Source: Fimbriimonadia bacterium
Lineage (GTDB): Bacteria > Armatimonadota > Fimbriimonadia > Fimbriimonadales > GBS-DC
DNA length: 64,000 nt
Assembly (NCBI GenBank): GCA_026129765.1
Contig: JAHCHP010000008.1
Span: forward strand, 1 to 64,000
Reading direction: 5' to 3'
Part shown: positions 27,747-36,555 of the stretch, one piece after another
How positions within the stretch are numbered: the stretch's first letter is position 1
Layout: each line of letters starts with the position of its first letter
Notes under the pieces: model-generated
The model's database searches: none
Seen by the model: only the letters and a program-made list of their open reading frames with translations
Told to the model about the DNA's origin: nothing
Translations under genes and position numbers: made by a program

Positions 27747-27758
27747 AAATTAGCCCTC

Positions 27759-28286
27759 TCAACGAGGCGATTTACGACGCGCGGAAATGATTTCTGTGTT
27801 CGCGCCGATCCAACGCAGGCTGCCCCCATAGCGCCCATGCTCGATCTTCATACATTTATCCATCACCACGCTCAATCCGCCTGCCTCCGCGATTTCCGCC
27901 GCGCGCAGGGAGACGATCCGCAATTGCAGCCACAGCGATTTCGCGCCCATCTCAACCGCCTGCCGGGCGATGGCTTCGCACTCTTCGGCAGGACGGAACA
28001 CATCCACCCCATCGACTGGCTCCGGAATGGAGAGCAAATCGGGATAGGAGCGCATCCCCAAAATCTCATCGCGAGTTGGATTCACGGGGATCACTCGGAA
28101 CCCCTCATACTGGAGATAGGACGCGACCATATGGCTTGCCTTCTGAGGATCTGCCGATAACCCCACCACAGCAATTGTTCTTGCCTTTCCAAGAATCTCC
28201 TGAATACGCGCCGGATTTTGATATTTCGCTTTCTGCTCAGGAGTCAAAATCGAATTCAACGTGATTTCACAGACCGAACTGGACAT
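27759..28286 (-). CDS. CoA-binding (YccU-type) Rossmann protein
   Basis: 175 residues from ATG 28286, chosen because a TATAAT box lies 6 nt upstream; the frame to 28370 would begin before that promoter. A short helix precedes a Rossmann fold with TIAVVGLSADPQKASHMVAS, FRVIPVNPTRDEILG, DVFRPAEECEAIARQAVEMG, LWLQLRI and VMDKCMKIEHGR, the standard CoA-binding domain set (PF13380). The molecular role of this family is not known; E. coli YccU is a relative. It is divergent from cca. Confidence 0.85.
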   Translation of the reverse strand: MSSSVCEITLNSILTPEQKAKYQNPARIQEILGKARTIAVVGLSADPQKASHMVASYLQYEGFRVIPVNPTRDEILGMRSYPDLLSIPEPVDGVDVFRPAEECEAIARQAVEMGAKSLWLQLRIVSLRAAEIAEAGGLSVVMDKCMKIEHGRYGGSLRWIGANTEIISARRKSPR

Positions 28287-28292
28287 ACCTAA

Positions 28293-28301
28293 ATTATAGC
28301 A
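28293..28301 (-). promoter_or_regulatory. Extended -10 promoter, probable leaderless transcript
   Basis: TGCTATAAT on the minus strand (TG-n-TATAAT) ends 6 nt before the ATG at 28286, leaving no space for a ribosome binding site. Confidence 0.6.
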
Positions 28302-28350
28302 GAGATTGTGAGGAGAGAGGAGTACAGAGAATCTCATTACTGCGTAAAGG

Positions 28351-28356
28351 TATAAT
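28351..28356 (+). promoter_or_regulatory. -10 box of probable leaderless promoter for cca
   Basis: TATAAT ends 8 nt before ATG 28365. The gap TCCGGCGG is too short for a leader, though CGGCGG could weakly mimic a ribosome binding site. Confidence 0.5.
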
Positions 28357-28364
28357 TCCGGCGG

Positions 28365-29762
28365 ATGCAATCAATTCTGGAGATATTGAGAAACGCGCTT
28401 AGAGGAACCGAATACGAGAATAAGGTGTTCTTGGTGGGCGGTTATGCGCGCGATAAGCTGCTGAATCGTCCCTTACCCAACGACTTAGACCTCGTGTTGG
28501 AGGGAGACTCGCTTGCGCTGGCGCGTCTGCTCTATGAAAAGGGCGCAGCGGATCACAAACCGGTGGTCTATCCCAAGTTCGGAACCGCCATGATCAATGT
28601 TCAAGGAACGCCTGTAGAGATAGTAACCGCGCGCGCCGAATCGTACCGTTCAGACAGCCGCAAGCCGGTCCAAGTGAAGCCCGCCACTCTGCAAGAAGAT
28701 GCTATGCGCCGGGACTTTACCATCAATACCCTGTTGGAAAACCTACATACCGGCGAAATCGTGGACCTCTTGGGAAAAGGTTTGGAAGATTTGCAAGCGC
28801 GCCTGTTACGAACGCCCCTGCCGCCCAAAGCCACTTTTCATGAGGACCCTTTGCGTATGATGAGAGCCGCGCGGTTCGCGACGCAACTGGGGTTCGAGAT
28901 CGAGCCCCAGACCTACGAAGCAATGCGCAGCGAGGCGAAACGGCTAAAAATCATCAGCGCGGAACGGATTCGTGAGGAGCTGATGAAGATACTCTCCGAG
29001 CCGACCGCTTCACGAGGGCTGCAAATGCTCTTGGAGACGGGACTGTTGGAACAGTTCGCGCCCGAATTGCTGCCGATGGTCGGCTGCGAGCAGAACCAGT
29101 ATCACCTTTACGATGTGTGGACACATACCTTGAAAGCCATCGACGGGCTTCCCCCCTCTGCCGACTGGCGTCTGCGATTGGCTGCGCTGCTGCATGATGT
29201 CGGCAAACCTGAAACCCGTTCGGTCGATGAGCGCGGGAATGTCCATTTCTACGAACATCAATACGTGGGCGAACGCATGACCAAAGAATGGATGCGCAAA
29301 ATGACCTTTTCCAACGAGCAGATTGCGTGGGTCAGCCGTTTAGTGCGAATGCATATGCGCCCGGGCGAATATTCCAAGCGATGGAAAGACAGCACCGTCC
29401 GGCGGTTAATCCGGGATGCGGGCGATCTGCTGGAGCCGTTGCTGCAACTCTGCGCCGCGGACGCCCAAGCGCGACGCCCCGAAATGTCGCCTCCCGACCT
29501 TCAAGGCTTGCGGGCGCGTATTGCAGCCATCGAGCAGTCAGAGCCTGCCCTACAATGGCACAGTCCGCTCGATGGGAAAGAGATTATGGAACTGTTGCAG
29601 ATGCCCTCCAGCAAAATGATTGGATACATTAAAAACGCGCTGATCGATGCGGTGATTGAAGGCAGCCTGCGCCCGGAAGACAAAGAGGGCGCGAGAAAAT
29701 TAGCATTGGAGCTTATTCAAACCCTGCAGGGAGAAACGCCCATCCAAAGTGAGAACCGTTAG
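28365..29762 (+). CDS. cca: CCA-adding enzyme / tRNA nucleotidyltransferase with HD domain
   Basis: 465 residues. The nucleotidyltransferase head shows GGYARDKLL and the metal-binding NDLDLV (DxD), then RRDFTINTL and the RMMRAARF neck. An HD phosphohydrolase domain follows at about 250-330 (WRLRLAALLHDVGKP, with HxxxG at EHQYVGERM). The class II enzyme adds or repairs the 3'-CCA of tRNA; the HD domain gives 2',3'-phosphatase/phosphodiesterase activity in relatives. It could instead be an A-adding or poly(A) polymerase paralogue, which cannot be told from sequence. ispE follows 14 nt downstream but has its own -10 box. Confidence 0.88.
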   Translation: MQSILEILRNALRGTEYENKVFLVGGYARDKLLNRPLPNDLDLVLEGDSLALARLLYEKGAADHKPVVYPKFGTAMINVQGTPVEIVTARAESYRSDSRKPVQVKPATLQEDAMRRDFTINTLLENLHTGEIVDLLGKGLEDLQARLLRTPLPPKATFHEDPLRMMRAARFATQLGFEIEPQTYEAMRSEAKRLKIISAERIREELMKILSEPTASRGLQMLLETGLLEQFAPELLPMVGCEQNQYHLYDVWTHTLKAIDGLPPSADWRLRLAALLHDVGKPETRSVDERGNVHFYEHQYVGERMTKEWMRKMTFSNEQIAWVSRLVRMHMRPGEYSKRWKDSTVRRLIRDAGDLLEPLLQLCAADAQARRPEMSPPDLQGLRARIAAIEQSEPALQWHSPLDGKEIMELLQMPSSKMIGYIKNALIDAVIEGSLRPEDKEGARKLALELIQTLQGETPIQSENR

Positions 29763-29763
29763 G

Positions 29764-29769
29764 TACAAT
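29764..29769 (+). promoter_or_regulatory. -10 box of probable leaderless promoter for ispE
   Basis: TACAAT within AGGTACAATCGTAAC ends 7 nt before the GTG start. The same 15-mer precedes the PAP2 gene on the other strand. Confidence 0.5.
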
Positions 29770-29776
29770 CGTAACT

Positions 29777-30682
29777 GTGCTCATCATTCAGGCGCCAGCG
29801 AAAATCAATTTGACGTTGGAAGTGCTGGGTCGCCGCGCAGACGGCTATCATAACCTCAGCAGTATCTTCCACACCTTGAACCTTGCCGACGAGGCGCGTT
29901 TGACGCCTGCCGACGAGATGCGCCTCTCTGTGGAGGATCAGGTGGAGGGTTGTGAAACGCCTGTGGATGAGCGCAACACCGTTTGGAAAGCCGTCGCCCT
30001 CTTCCAGCAGGCAACCGGATGGGAACAGCCTTTTCATATCCACCTGACCAAGCGTATCCCCTCCGAAGCGGGCTTAGGCGGCGGGAGCAGCGATGCTGCC
30101 AGCGTGTTGAAAGGGCTGTGTCAATTGGCGCAGCAGGCAGGGGTCCCCAGCCCCTCATTGATGGAATTGGCAGCGCAAATCGGTTCTGATGTACCCTTTT
30201 TTCTGTTGGGCGGGTGCGCGCGAGTCGCGGGTCGGGGCGAAACGGTGGTTCCACTGCCCCCGTTACCCCCTTTCTATTGGGTCTTGGCAAAACCGAAAGG
30301 TATCGGTATATCGACGGCAGAGGCATACCGGCGTCTCCAGCGCCCTTTGGCAGACACAATGGAAGAAGATCCCTTATTCGCGGCGGCAGGTCCCCATACC
30401 GGACGATTGAGCCAAAGCATAGACCGTCGCCGTATCGAAACGCCTGAAAACTTAATGGGCTATCTCTGCAACGATTTTGAAGGCGACGCGCTGCCTGAAT
30501 GGGAACTGTTGATACCCATCCAGAAACGTCTTAAATCGTTGGGCGCGTTAAAAACCCTGCTGTGTGGCAGCGGTTCGACCCAAGCCGCGCTCTGCCGGGA
30601 TCGCTTCCACGCGCTGGACATCGAGAGAGATATGCGCTCGTGCGAATTGGATATTTGGGTCGTCCAGCTCCGATCAAGATAG
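29777..30682 (+). CDS. ispE: 4-diphosphocytidyl-2-C-methyl-D-erythritol kinase
   Basis: 301 residues from GTG. This GHMP kinase phosphorylates CDP-ME in the non-mevalonate isoprenoid pathway. Motifs are the N-terminal APAKINLTLEVLGRRADGYH, the ATP-binding GLGGGSSDAAS (about 96-106) and the C-terminal LCGSGSTQAAL (GHMP motif 3). Length fits the family. It is the only isoprenoid-pathway gene in the window; it overlaps no neighbour and is followed by rodA after 15 nt. Confidence 0.93.
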   Translation: MLIIQAPAKINLTLEVLGRRADGYHNLSSIFHTLNLADEARLTPADEMRLSVEDQVEGCETPVDERNTVWKAVALFQQATGWEQPFHIHLTKRIPSEAGLGGGSSDAASVLKGLCQLAQQAGVPSPSLMELAAQIGSDVPFFLLGGCARVAGRGETVVPLPPLPPFYWVLAKPKGIGISTAEAYRRLQRPLADTMEEDPLFAAAGPHTGRLSQSIDRRRIETPENLMGYLCNDFEGDALPEWELLIPIQKRLKSLGALKTLLCGSGSTQAALCRDRFHALDIERDMRSCELDIWVVQLRSR

Positions 30683-30697
30683 GTCTTGTTTACCGCT

Positions 30698-31795
30698 ATG
30701 GATCGCTCCCGGTTGAAACAGTTCGATTGGATGTTGTTGCTCTCAACCCTGCTCTTAGTGGGGTTTGGGATGGCTGCGCTTTACAGCGCGACTTCCGGTT
30801 GGGGTCCTTCCCTTTTCAAACGCCAGGTGATGTGGCTGGTGTTGGCAATCGCTCTTACAATCCCGTTGATCTTCATCAATCCGCTCACTTGGTTCAAGTA
30901 CGCGAGGGTGATCTATTGGCTCAATGTGCTGATGTTGCTGGCAGTTGATTTCATCGGTGAAGAGCGGAAAGGCGCGCAACGCTGGATTGTGCTTCCAGGC
31001 GGTTATCAATTGCAGCCTTCCGAATTTGCCAAACTGATGCTCATTCTCTCTTTGGCTGCCATGCTCACACGGTTGGGAGAAGATATCAAAACCGTTCGTG
31101 GATTTTTGAGAACCGCGCTTTATGTCGCCTTGCCTGCCGCGCTCGTGTTCAAGCAGCCGGATTTAGGAACGTCCATCGTGTTAATGGTGATTTGGTTCAC
31201 GATGATTTACATGGCGAACGCGCAGCCGAAACATATGGCGATCACCGCTTTGTTAGGAATCTTCGCCTTTGGCGCGATGTGGCAATTCGACATCTTGAAA
31301 CCGTATCAGAAAGAGCGGTTGATCGCTTTCATGAACCCAGAAGCGCACGAAAAAGAAGGCGGCTATCAACTGATTCAATCGCGGCTCGCCATCGGCAATG
31401 GGCAGCTCACTGGCAAAGGCTATTTGCACGGCGAACAGAAAAAACTGCGTTACATCCCCGAACAGCAGACCGATTTCATCTTTTCGGTCATTGCGGAAGA
31501 GGGAGGCTTTGTGGGCAGTCTCACGATGTTAGGGCTGTTTAGTTTCTTCTTGGTTCGTGTTTGGCGCGTGATGGTCGGGACAAGAGAACTCTATTTCCGC
31601 TATATCTCGGCGGGCATCTTGATCTTTTTCACCTTTCACCTCTTCACGAATCTGGCGATGGTTATGAGCCTGTTCCCCGTAGTGGGCATTCCGTTGCCTT
31701 TCATCAGTTTGGGTGGCAGTATGCTGTTGGTTTGCGTGATGAGTGTCGGGCTGCTTTTGGGGATTAGTTTGCGTGGAGAGTCTTTGCGTTTTTAG
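30698..31795 (+). CDS. rodA: RodA/FtsW-family peptidoglycan polymerase (rod shape)
   Basis: 365 residues if started at ATG 30698 (MDRSRLKQFDWMLLL); the frame also allows TTG 30686. A SEDS glycosyltransferase with about ten membrane helices. Family motifs are QRWIVLPGGYQLQPSEFAKL, FKQPDLGTSIV, the extracellular loop PYQKERLIAFMNPE with GYQLIQSRLAIGNGQLTGKG, and PLPFISLGGS. These match RodA more than FtsW. It polymerises lipid II during elongation together with a class B PBP, which is not in this window. Confidence 0.88.
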   Translation: MDRSRLKQFDWMLLLSTLLLVGFGMAALYSATSGWGPSLFKRQVMWLVLAIALTIPLIFINPLTWFKYARVIYWLNVLMLLAVDFIGEERKGAQRWIVLPGGYQLQPSEFAKLMLILSLAAMLTRLGEDIKTVRGFLRTALYVALPAALVFKQPDLGTSIVLMVIWFTMIYMANAQPKHMAITALLGIFAFGAMWQFDILKPYQKERLIAFMNPEAHEKEGGYQLIQSRLAIGNGQLTGKGYLHGEQKKLRYIPEQQTDFIFSVIAEEGGFVGSLTMLGLFSFFLVRVWRVMVGTRELYFRYISAGILIFFTFHLFTNLAMVMSLFPVVGIPLPFISLGGSMLLVCVMSVGLLLGISLRGESLRF

Positions 31796-31912
31796 GCGAT
31801 AAGGAGACGTAAGCATCTCACCTTGCAAGAACACGAACAGGATGTCCGTGCCACGAAATTAGATTGGCTACCCTTGTGGCTTGGGCATCTTAACCAAGAA
31901 TGATTTATCCAT

Positions 31913-32248
31913 TCACAAGGCAGCATCGCCGCGCTCTTCCGTGCGGATTCGGGCGGCATCGACGACTGGATAGACAAAGATTTTGCCGTCGTCGGCTTGT
32001 TCGGTCTGCGCATGCCGAAGCACCGCCTCGATAATCGGTTCCACCATCTCGTCTGGCACCACCATCTCCAAGCGCATACGAACCGGAAGTCGAATCACAT
32101 AGTCCAAACCGATTCCTTCTTTCGCGGGAGGCGAGCTGCCCGCGCCTCGCGCCTCGGAAACGGTCATTCCCTGAACCCCCAATTCGGTGAGCGCGGTTTT
32201 GATCTCCTCTAACTGGTAGGGTCTAATGAGGCAGTCAACCTTTTTCAT
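31913..32248 (-). CDS. P-II family signalling protein with altered T-loop
   Basis: 111 residues from ATG 32248 (AAGGAG upstream; 4-nt ATGA overlap with the nadB stop). The fold is clear: MKKVDCLIRPYQLEEIKTAL, GVQGMTVSEARG, then VVPDEMVEPIIEAVLR and the C-terminal DGKIFVYPVVDAARIRTEERGDAAL. The T-loop is divergent (GAGSSPPAKEGIGLDY). It is one residue shorter than GlnB. The Arg38-Gln39 equivalents are Ser, whereas Gln39 normally co-ordinates Mg-ATP/2-oxoglutarate. A Tyr (Tyr50) aligns with the uridylylated Tyr51. It may therefore sense a different effector set. Coupling to nadB suggests control of, or by, NAD synthesis. Confidence 0.85.
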   Translation of the reverse strand: MKKVDCLIRPYQLEEIKTALTELGVQGMTVSEARGAGSSPPAKEGIGLDYVIRLPVRMRLEMVVPDEMVEPIIEAVLRHAQTEQADDGKIFVYPVVDAARIRTEERGDAAL

Positions 32249-33813
32249 GGCTCCTTCTTCAGCAGGGTCCACAACGGCGGTTTTTCCATCGGTTCAGGAT
32301 AATCCAGCACATAATGTAAGCCCCGGCTCTCTTTGCGGAGCAACGCGCTTTGGGTGATTAGTCGCGCCGCACAAAACAGGTTCTGCAGTTCGCTATGCTC
32401 CACGGAAGGCTCCGCCGGAACCGCCGCCTGCGTCTCCAATGAACACAACTGCTCCATCGCCTGTTTTAACCGATCTTGTGTCCGCGCAATGCCGACTTGT
32501 TCCCACATCACCTTTTGCAGGCTTTCCCGAACCGCCTGAAGCGAACGAAACTCATCTTGGTTCCTCTCAGCAGCGCATTGGGGCAGAGTCTTGCAGACGC
32601 CGGGCGGCAGGGGGGCAGGCTCATCCAACGATACCGCCGCATGAATGGCAGCGCGCTCGGCAAAGACCAACGCCTCCAATAAAGAATTACTGGCTAAGCG
32701 GTTGGCGCCATGCACACCGGTACAGGTCACTTCGCCGCATGCATAGAGGTTCTGGACGGTTGTTCGGGCATCCAAATCGGTCCATACGCCCCCGCACACA
32801 TAGTGCGCGGCAGGCACCACCGGGATCGGTTCCGAGGTGATATCGATTCCGAAGCGCAGGCAGTGTTCGTAAATAGTGGGAAAGCGCGCGCGCGTTTTTT
32901 CGGCAGGCAAATGGGTCATATCCAACAGTACATAAGGATCGCCGGTTCGCTTCAGTTCGAAATCGATAGCGCGCGCCACAATATCGCGGGGCGCAAGGTC
33001 CGCGCGCGAATCGTAATCTGCCATAAAATGGTGTCCATCCAACCGCTTCAAAACTGCACCTTCGCCGCGAACTGCCTCAGAAATCAAGAACGAACGCGCC
33101 TCTGGGTGATAAAGGCTGGTGGGATGGAACTGGATGAACTCCATATTTGCGATGACGGCTCCCGCGCGCCATGCCATGCCCAAGCCGTCCCCAGTAGCAA
33201 TAGGCGGATTGGTGGTATGCTGATAAACTTGTCCAGAACCTCCTGTCGCCAGCATCACCGCGCCCGCGCGAATCGTCAAGACATCGTTCGTTGCCGTATC
33301 CAGCGCGAGGGCGCCATGGCAAACTCCGTCCTCCATCAGAAGGTCCAACGCATGAAAATGTTCCCAAATCTGGATGCGGGGATGGCTGCGGATGGCTCTC
33401 AACAGCGCGCGCTCGATTTCGGAGCCTGTACGGTCTTTGCTATGAATAATGCGGTTGCGCCCATGACCGCCTTCGCGCCCCAGCGACAGAGCGGTTTCTT
33501 TTGGCTCGATATTCCGGTCAAAATCAGTTCCCATTGCGATGAGCCAATTCACCAATCGCGGACCGTTCTTCACCAGTGTCTCCACTGCCGGTTGATAGCA
33601 TAAGCCTGCGCCCGCGATCAAGGTGTCTTGCAAGTGAAGTTCCCAAGAGTCATCCTGTCCCACCGCCGCCGCAATACCGCCCTGCGCATAGTTCGTATTG
33701 GACTCGGAACGCTGTTTTTTCGTAATAATCGCCACGGTGCCATGCGCGGACGCATGCAAAGCGAAAGTTAAGCCGGCAATGCCGCTGCCTAAAACGAGAT
33801 AGTTATATTCCAA
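32245..33813 (-). CDS. nadB: L-aspartate oxidase
   Basis: 522 residues; the first step of de novo NAD synthesis, FAD-dependent oxidation of aspartate to iminoaspartate. The N-terminal FAD dinucleotide site GSGIAGLTFAL is followed by SESNTNYAQGGIAAA, the substrate loop HGRNRIIH with GREGGHGRNR, HPTSLYHPEAR, and the C-terminal RGLHYVLDYPE. The start is TTG 33813, two bases after the rex stop, with AAAGGGAGC upstream. P-II follows with a 4-nt overlap. nadA and nadC are not in the window. Confidence 0.94.
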   Translation of the reverse strand: MEYNYLVLGSGIAGLTFALHASAHGTVAIITKKQRSESNTNYAQGGIAAAVGQDDSWELHLQDTLIAGAGLCYQPAVETLVKNGPRLVNWLIAMGTDFDRNIEPKETALSLGREGGHGRNRIIHSKDRTGSEIERALLRAIRSHPRIQIWEHFHALDLLMEDGVCHGALALDTATNDVLTIRAGAVMLATGGSGQVYQHTTNPPIATGDGLGMAWRAGAVIANMEFIQFHPTSLYHPEARSFLISEAVRGEGAVLKRLDGHHFMADYDSRADLAPRDIVARAIDFELKRTGDPYVLLDMTHLPAEKTRARFPTIYEHCLRFGIDITSEPIPVVPAAHYVCGGVWTDLDARTTVQNLYACGEVTCTGVHGANRLASNSLLEALVFAERAAIHAAVSLDEPAPLPPGVCKTLPQCAAERNQDEFRSLQAVRESLQKVMWEQVGIARTQDRLKQAMEQLCSLETQAAVPAEPSVEHSELQNLFCAARLITQSALLRKESRGLHYVLDYPEPMEKPPLWTLLKKEP

Positions 33814-33814
33814 T

Positions 33815-34714
33815 TCATAAAGCTCCCTTTGCAGATACTTTGTTGGTGGAGAGCGGCTCCAGGGGGCGTTTAAGCGCGCGGCTCGTGGGGGCAGTGGTCA
33901 ATTTTTCTAACTGTTTCAGGGGATTTTGTCTGGAAATGGGGTCATTCAAAGGGTCGCGCGAGTCAACCGGTGAACTCGGAGAGGGGAGCGGATCGCCTCC
34001 ATCTGGCTCTCCACCTTCTGCTAAATGGTAGGAAAGCACCGCCAACTCCTGTAAGAACGAAACATTCCGAACATGGCAATGCGCGGGAACCCGCACGGCA
34101 GAGGGCGCGAAGTTCAAAATGGCGGTGATGCCCGCCTCCACTAATTCATCTGCCACTTGCTGAGCGGCGGAAGCAGGGACCGCGATGATGGCGATTTTCG
34201 CCTTGATTAGCGCATTGACGGTATTCAAGTGAGCGAAATCCAGTATTTCCAAGTCCCACAGGTGGCGCCCGATCTTGGCAAAATTGTTGTCGAAAACTGC
34301 CGCGATTCGGAAATGGCGCGCCTCAAAATTGGGATAGCCCACCAAGGCAGAACCCAAATTGCCTGCCCCCACCAACAGGATGGGCTGTTCATGCTCAATC
34401 TTCAGAATGCGCTCGATGCGCTCCAACAATTCCTGAACCGAATAGCCCACGCCGGGCTTGCCGAAATCTTTACCGAAATAGGTGAGGTCCTTGCGAAACT
34501 GCGCCGCGCTGATGCCGCTATAATACTCGATATTGGCAGAGGAAACGGTTTGCACGCCTGCCTCGCTCAGCTCAATCAGCACGCGCAGATAGTTTGCCAA
34601 CCGCTCGAGGGTCGGAATCGGCACGTTCTGCGCATGATCGTCCAAGTCGGTCGGATGTCGCATGGCGCGGTCATTCTCAGAAAGCGTTATCGGCGTCTGT
34701 TTGGGCGTTGGCAT
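33815..34714 (-). CDS. rex: Redox-sensing transcriptional repressor Rex
   Basis: 299 residues; Rex family is usually about 210, so there are N- (about 30 residues) and C-terminal (about 60, Pro/Ser-rich) extensions. The winged helix shows IPTLERLANYLRVLIELSEAG, VSSANIEYYSGISAAQFRKDLTYFG. The NAD(H) Rossmann domain shows ILLVGAGNLGSAL, VFDNNFAKIGR, AIIAVPASAAQQVADELVEAG and ILNFAP. Rex binds TTGTG-N8-CACAA operators until NADH releases it. Two such sites precede the sigma gene just upstream, so it likely represses its own operon. The start has AGGAG upstream of ATG 34714. Confidence 0.93.
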   Translation of the reverse strand: MPTPKQTPITLSENDRAMRHPTDLDDHAQNVPIPTLERLANYLRVLIELSEAGVQTVSSANIEYYSGISAAQFRKDLTYFGKDFGKPGVGYSVQELLERIERILKIEHEQPILLVGAGNLGSALVGYPNFEARHFRIAAVFDNNFAKIGRHLWDLEILDFAHLNTVNALIKAKIAIIAVPASAAQQVADELVEAGITAILNFAPSAVRVPAHCHVRNVSFLQELAVLSYHLAEGGEPDGGDPLPSPSSPVDSRDPLNDPISRQNPLKQLEKLTTAPTSRALKRPLEPLSTNKVSAKGAL

Positions 34715-34776
34715 CGTTGCGCGCTCCTGTTAAGGAAGGGTTGTGGGGAAAAAGAAATTCTTTCCCCCTTATAGAT

Positions 34777-36108
34777 TCAGATTTCAATGCGCGACAGCGC
34801 GTCCTCCAATTCTAAACCCAAGCTCTTGCGTAAATCCTCGATCTTGTCGCCTAAAATTTTCAGTTTGCGCATGGCGCGCAACTCGATTTGGCGAACGCGC
34901 TCGCGAGTGACATTCAATTCCGCGCCGACCTCTTCCAAGGTGCGCTGGCGTCCATCATCCATGCCATAGCGCAATCGCACAACCGCTTTTTCGCGGTCGG
35001 TCAGTTTGTCCAGAATCATCTCCAACTGCTCTCGCTGGATCAGGTGCTGGGTCACGTCCTGCGGACTGGGCAGGCTGTTCGACTGGATAAAGTCGCCCAG
35101 CGACGAGTTATCTTTCTCGCCCACAGGCGTTTCTAAGGACAGCGGTTCAATCGCGACCCGGCGCATTTCGCGCACACGGTCCGGCGGCATATATCGAATA
35201 GCCCCTTGAACGCGCTCCTGAATCTCCTCTTCGGTCGGCTCGCGTTTCAGCTTGCCACGCAGCTCCTGAGTCACACGGTCCCGCGCGATTTCGCGAGCAA
35301 TTTCTTGGTCCGAAGGTTCGCGCTGCAGTTCTTGTTGGAGCCGCTGCTCCGTTTTGACGACTTTGTTGATCAGTTCCGCCACATAAACCGGGATTCGAAT
35401 CGTGCGCCCTTGATTGATAATAGCGCGCGCAATCGCGCGGCGAATCCACCAAGTCGCATAGGTGCTGAAGCGGAAGCCGCGGTCCGGGTCAAACTTTTCC
35501 ACAGCGCGGATCAGTCCCAAGTTGCCTTCCTGAATCAAGTCTGCCAGCGGAATCCCTTTCGCGCTATATTTCTTAGCAATGCTGACCACCAAGCGCAAGT
35601 TCGATTCGATGAGGCGGCGTTTGGCTTCTTCCGATTCATTCATTCTAAAAATCAGTTCATAGGTCGCCAAGCCTACTCGCTCCGCCCATTCGGCATCAGT
35701 TGGCGCTCGCCCCAACTGATCACTGAGCCGATTGCGTTTTTTCGCGAATTCCTCGCCCTCTTGCACTAAGCGCGCCAATTTCAACTCATTCTCAGCCGTC
35801 AGCAACTGTGAGCGACGGGTCTGAAGCATCCACAGCTCCAGTTCTACGCTGTCCTCATCATAAGGATTTTCTTCTTCCACCCCCCAACTATAAACTTCCT
35901 CATCCTCTGGCGCCATCTCATCTTCCAGATCAGGCATCAGAGCGGACAGTTCCTCGTCAATAGGCTCGTCTTCCTCCAGAATGAAAGTCTCTTCTTCCTC
36001 TTCCAAAGCCAGCGGATCATCATAGCCCATGCGGCGGCTCGAGACCCCCCGCTTACGCGAGCGACCTTGCGATTCCACGAGCAATTCCATATCATTCAAT
36101 AGCGGCAA
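34777..36108 (-). CDS. Sigma-70 family factor, principal (RpoD/SigA) type
   Basis: 443 residues from TTG 36108 with GGAGGT 8 nt upstream. An acidic N-terminal region of about 85 residues ([29 protein letters not shown]) precedes region 1.2 and the full region 2 ([55 protein letters not shown]). Region 3 has an insertion with a repeat of [12 protein letters not shown] and [12 protein letters not shown]. Region 4 has the helix-turn-helix [20 protein letters not shown]. It looks like a group 1 or 2 sigma. It heads the sigma-rex-nadB-P-II operon. Confidence 0.92.
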   Translation of the reverse strand: MPLLNDMELLVESQGRSRKRGVSSRRMGYDDPLALEEEEETFILEEDEPIDEELSALMPDLEDEMAPEDEEVYSWGVEEENPYDEDSVELELWMLQTRRSQLLTAENELKLARLVQEGEEFAKKRNRLSDQLGRAPTDAEWAERVGLATYELIFRMNESEEAKRRLIESNLRLVVSIAKKYSAKGIPLADLIQEGNLGLIRAVEKFDPDRGFRFSTYATWWIRRAIARAIINQGRTIRIPVYVAELINKVVKTEQRLQQELQREPSDQEIAREIARDRVTQELRGKLKREPTEEEIQERVQGAIRYMPPDRVREMRRVAIEPLSLETPVGEKDNSSLGDFIQSNSLPSPQDVTQHLIQREQLEMILDKLTDREKAVVRLRYGMDDGRQRTLEEVGAELNVTRERVRQIELRAMRKLKILGDKIEDLRKSLGLELEDALSRIEI

Positions 36109-36148
36109 TCCAATTCACCTCCGTAGCCAAGCTCCCATCCTTACGAAC

Positions 36149-36168
36149 TTTGTGCTATTTTTCACAAA
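36149..36168. promoter_or_regulatory. Rex operator-like palindrome (site 1)
   Basis: TTTGTGCTATTTTTCACAAA, perfect TTGTG/CACAA half sites with an 8-bp spacer, matches the established Rex operator. It lies 41 bp upstream of the sigma start codon, in an operon that includes rex. Confidence 0.75.
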
Positions 36169-36331
36169 CTTAGTCATATCCCCTGCATTGTTTATAGACG
36201 TTTCTACCCCATAGATAGTACGACAGGCAATTATATGAAGTTCCTTCCCCCAACAGTTGGGTTCTCAAAGCAACCTATCGCGCAACAAAATTATACATCG
36301 ATTTTGGGTTGGAAAGGCTTCAAAATCAAAG

Positions 36332-36351
36332 TTTGTGAAAAATTTCATAAA
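36332..36351. promoter_or_regulatory. Rex operator-like palindrome (site 2)
   Basis: TTTGTGAAAAATTTCATAAA differs from a perfect Rex site by one base in one half. It is embedded in a longer near-palindrome running from AAGTTT to AAACTT. Confidence 0.6.
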
Positions 36352-36432
36352 CTTGAAGCCCCCCTCTGAGCGCGCGGTTTGGGAATCCCTCTCCTCATAT
36401 TGGAAAGGAAGGGCGCGCGCCTGCGCGTTAAG

Positions 36433-36461
36433 ATTATAACAAAAAAATAGCGGTTTGTCAA
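36433..36461 (-). promoter_or_regulatory. Consensus sigma-70 promoter of the sigma-rex-nadB-P-II operon
   Basis: TTGACA (36461-36456), 17-bp spacer and TATAAT (36438-36433) on the minus strand give a start near 36426 and a leader of about 318 nt. The leader contains both Rex-like sites, so Rex would act as a roadblock or via an internal promoter, for example the TATAAT at 36295-36290. Confidence 0.85.
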
Positions 36462-36480
36462 GAGGCTTGTTGAAAGAACC

Positions 36481-36510
36481 TTGACGATACCACACCCTTT
36501 CGGTTATAAT
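36481..36510 (+). promoter_or_regulatory. Sigma-70 promoter for the DUF3006 gene
   Basis: TTGACG (36481-36486), 18-bp spacer, TATAAT (36505-36510); start near 36517, leaving a leader of about 40 nt with AGGAG before TTG 36556. Confidence 0.75.
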
Positions 36511-36555
36511 ATTCCCCACAGAGTCAAAGAATTCCTTTCAGGAGTGATTAAATTT

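Larger units (their letters stand above)
36109..36555. other. Divergent intergenic control region
   Basis: This 447-bp stretch holds back-to-back consensus promoters for the two flanking genes, two Rex-like operators, a second TATAAT (36295-36290, minus) and an inverted repeat GGCTTCAA/TTGAAGCC enclosing Rex site 2. A minus-strand 84-codon frame here (36265-36519) overlaps these signals and is not considered a gene. Confidence 0.7.

Noticed and set aside
36265..36519. Minus-strand ORF of 84 codons in the sigma-gene leader
   Set aside because: It covers the promoter and Rex-like sites and has no ribosome site or recognisable protein.
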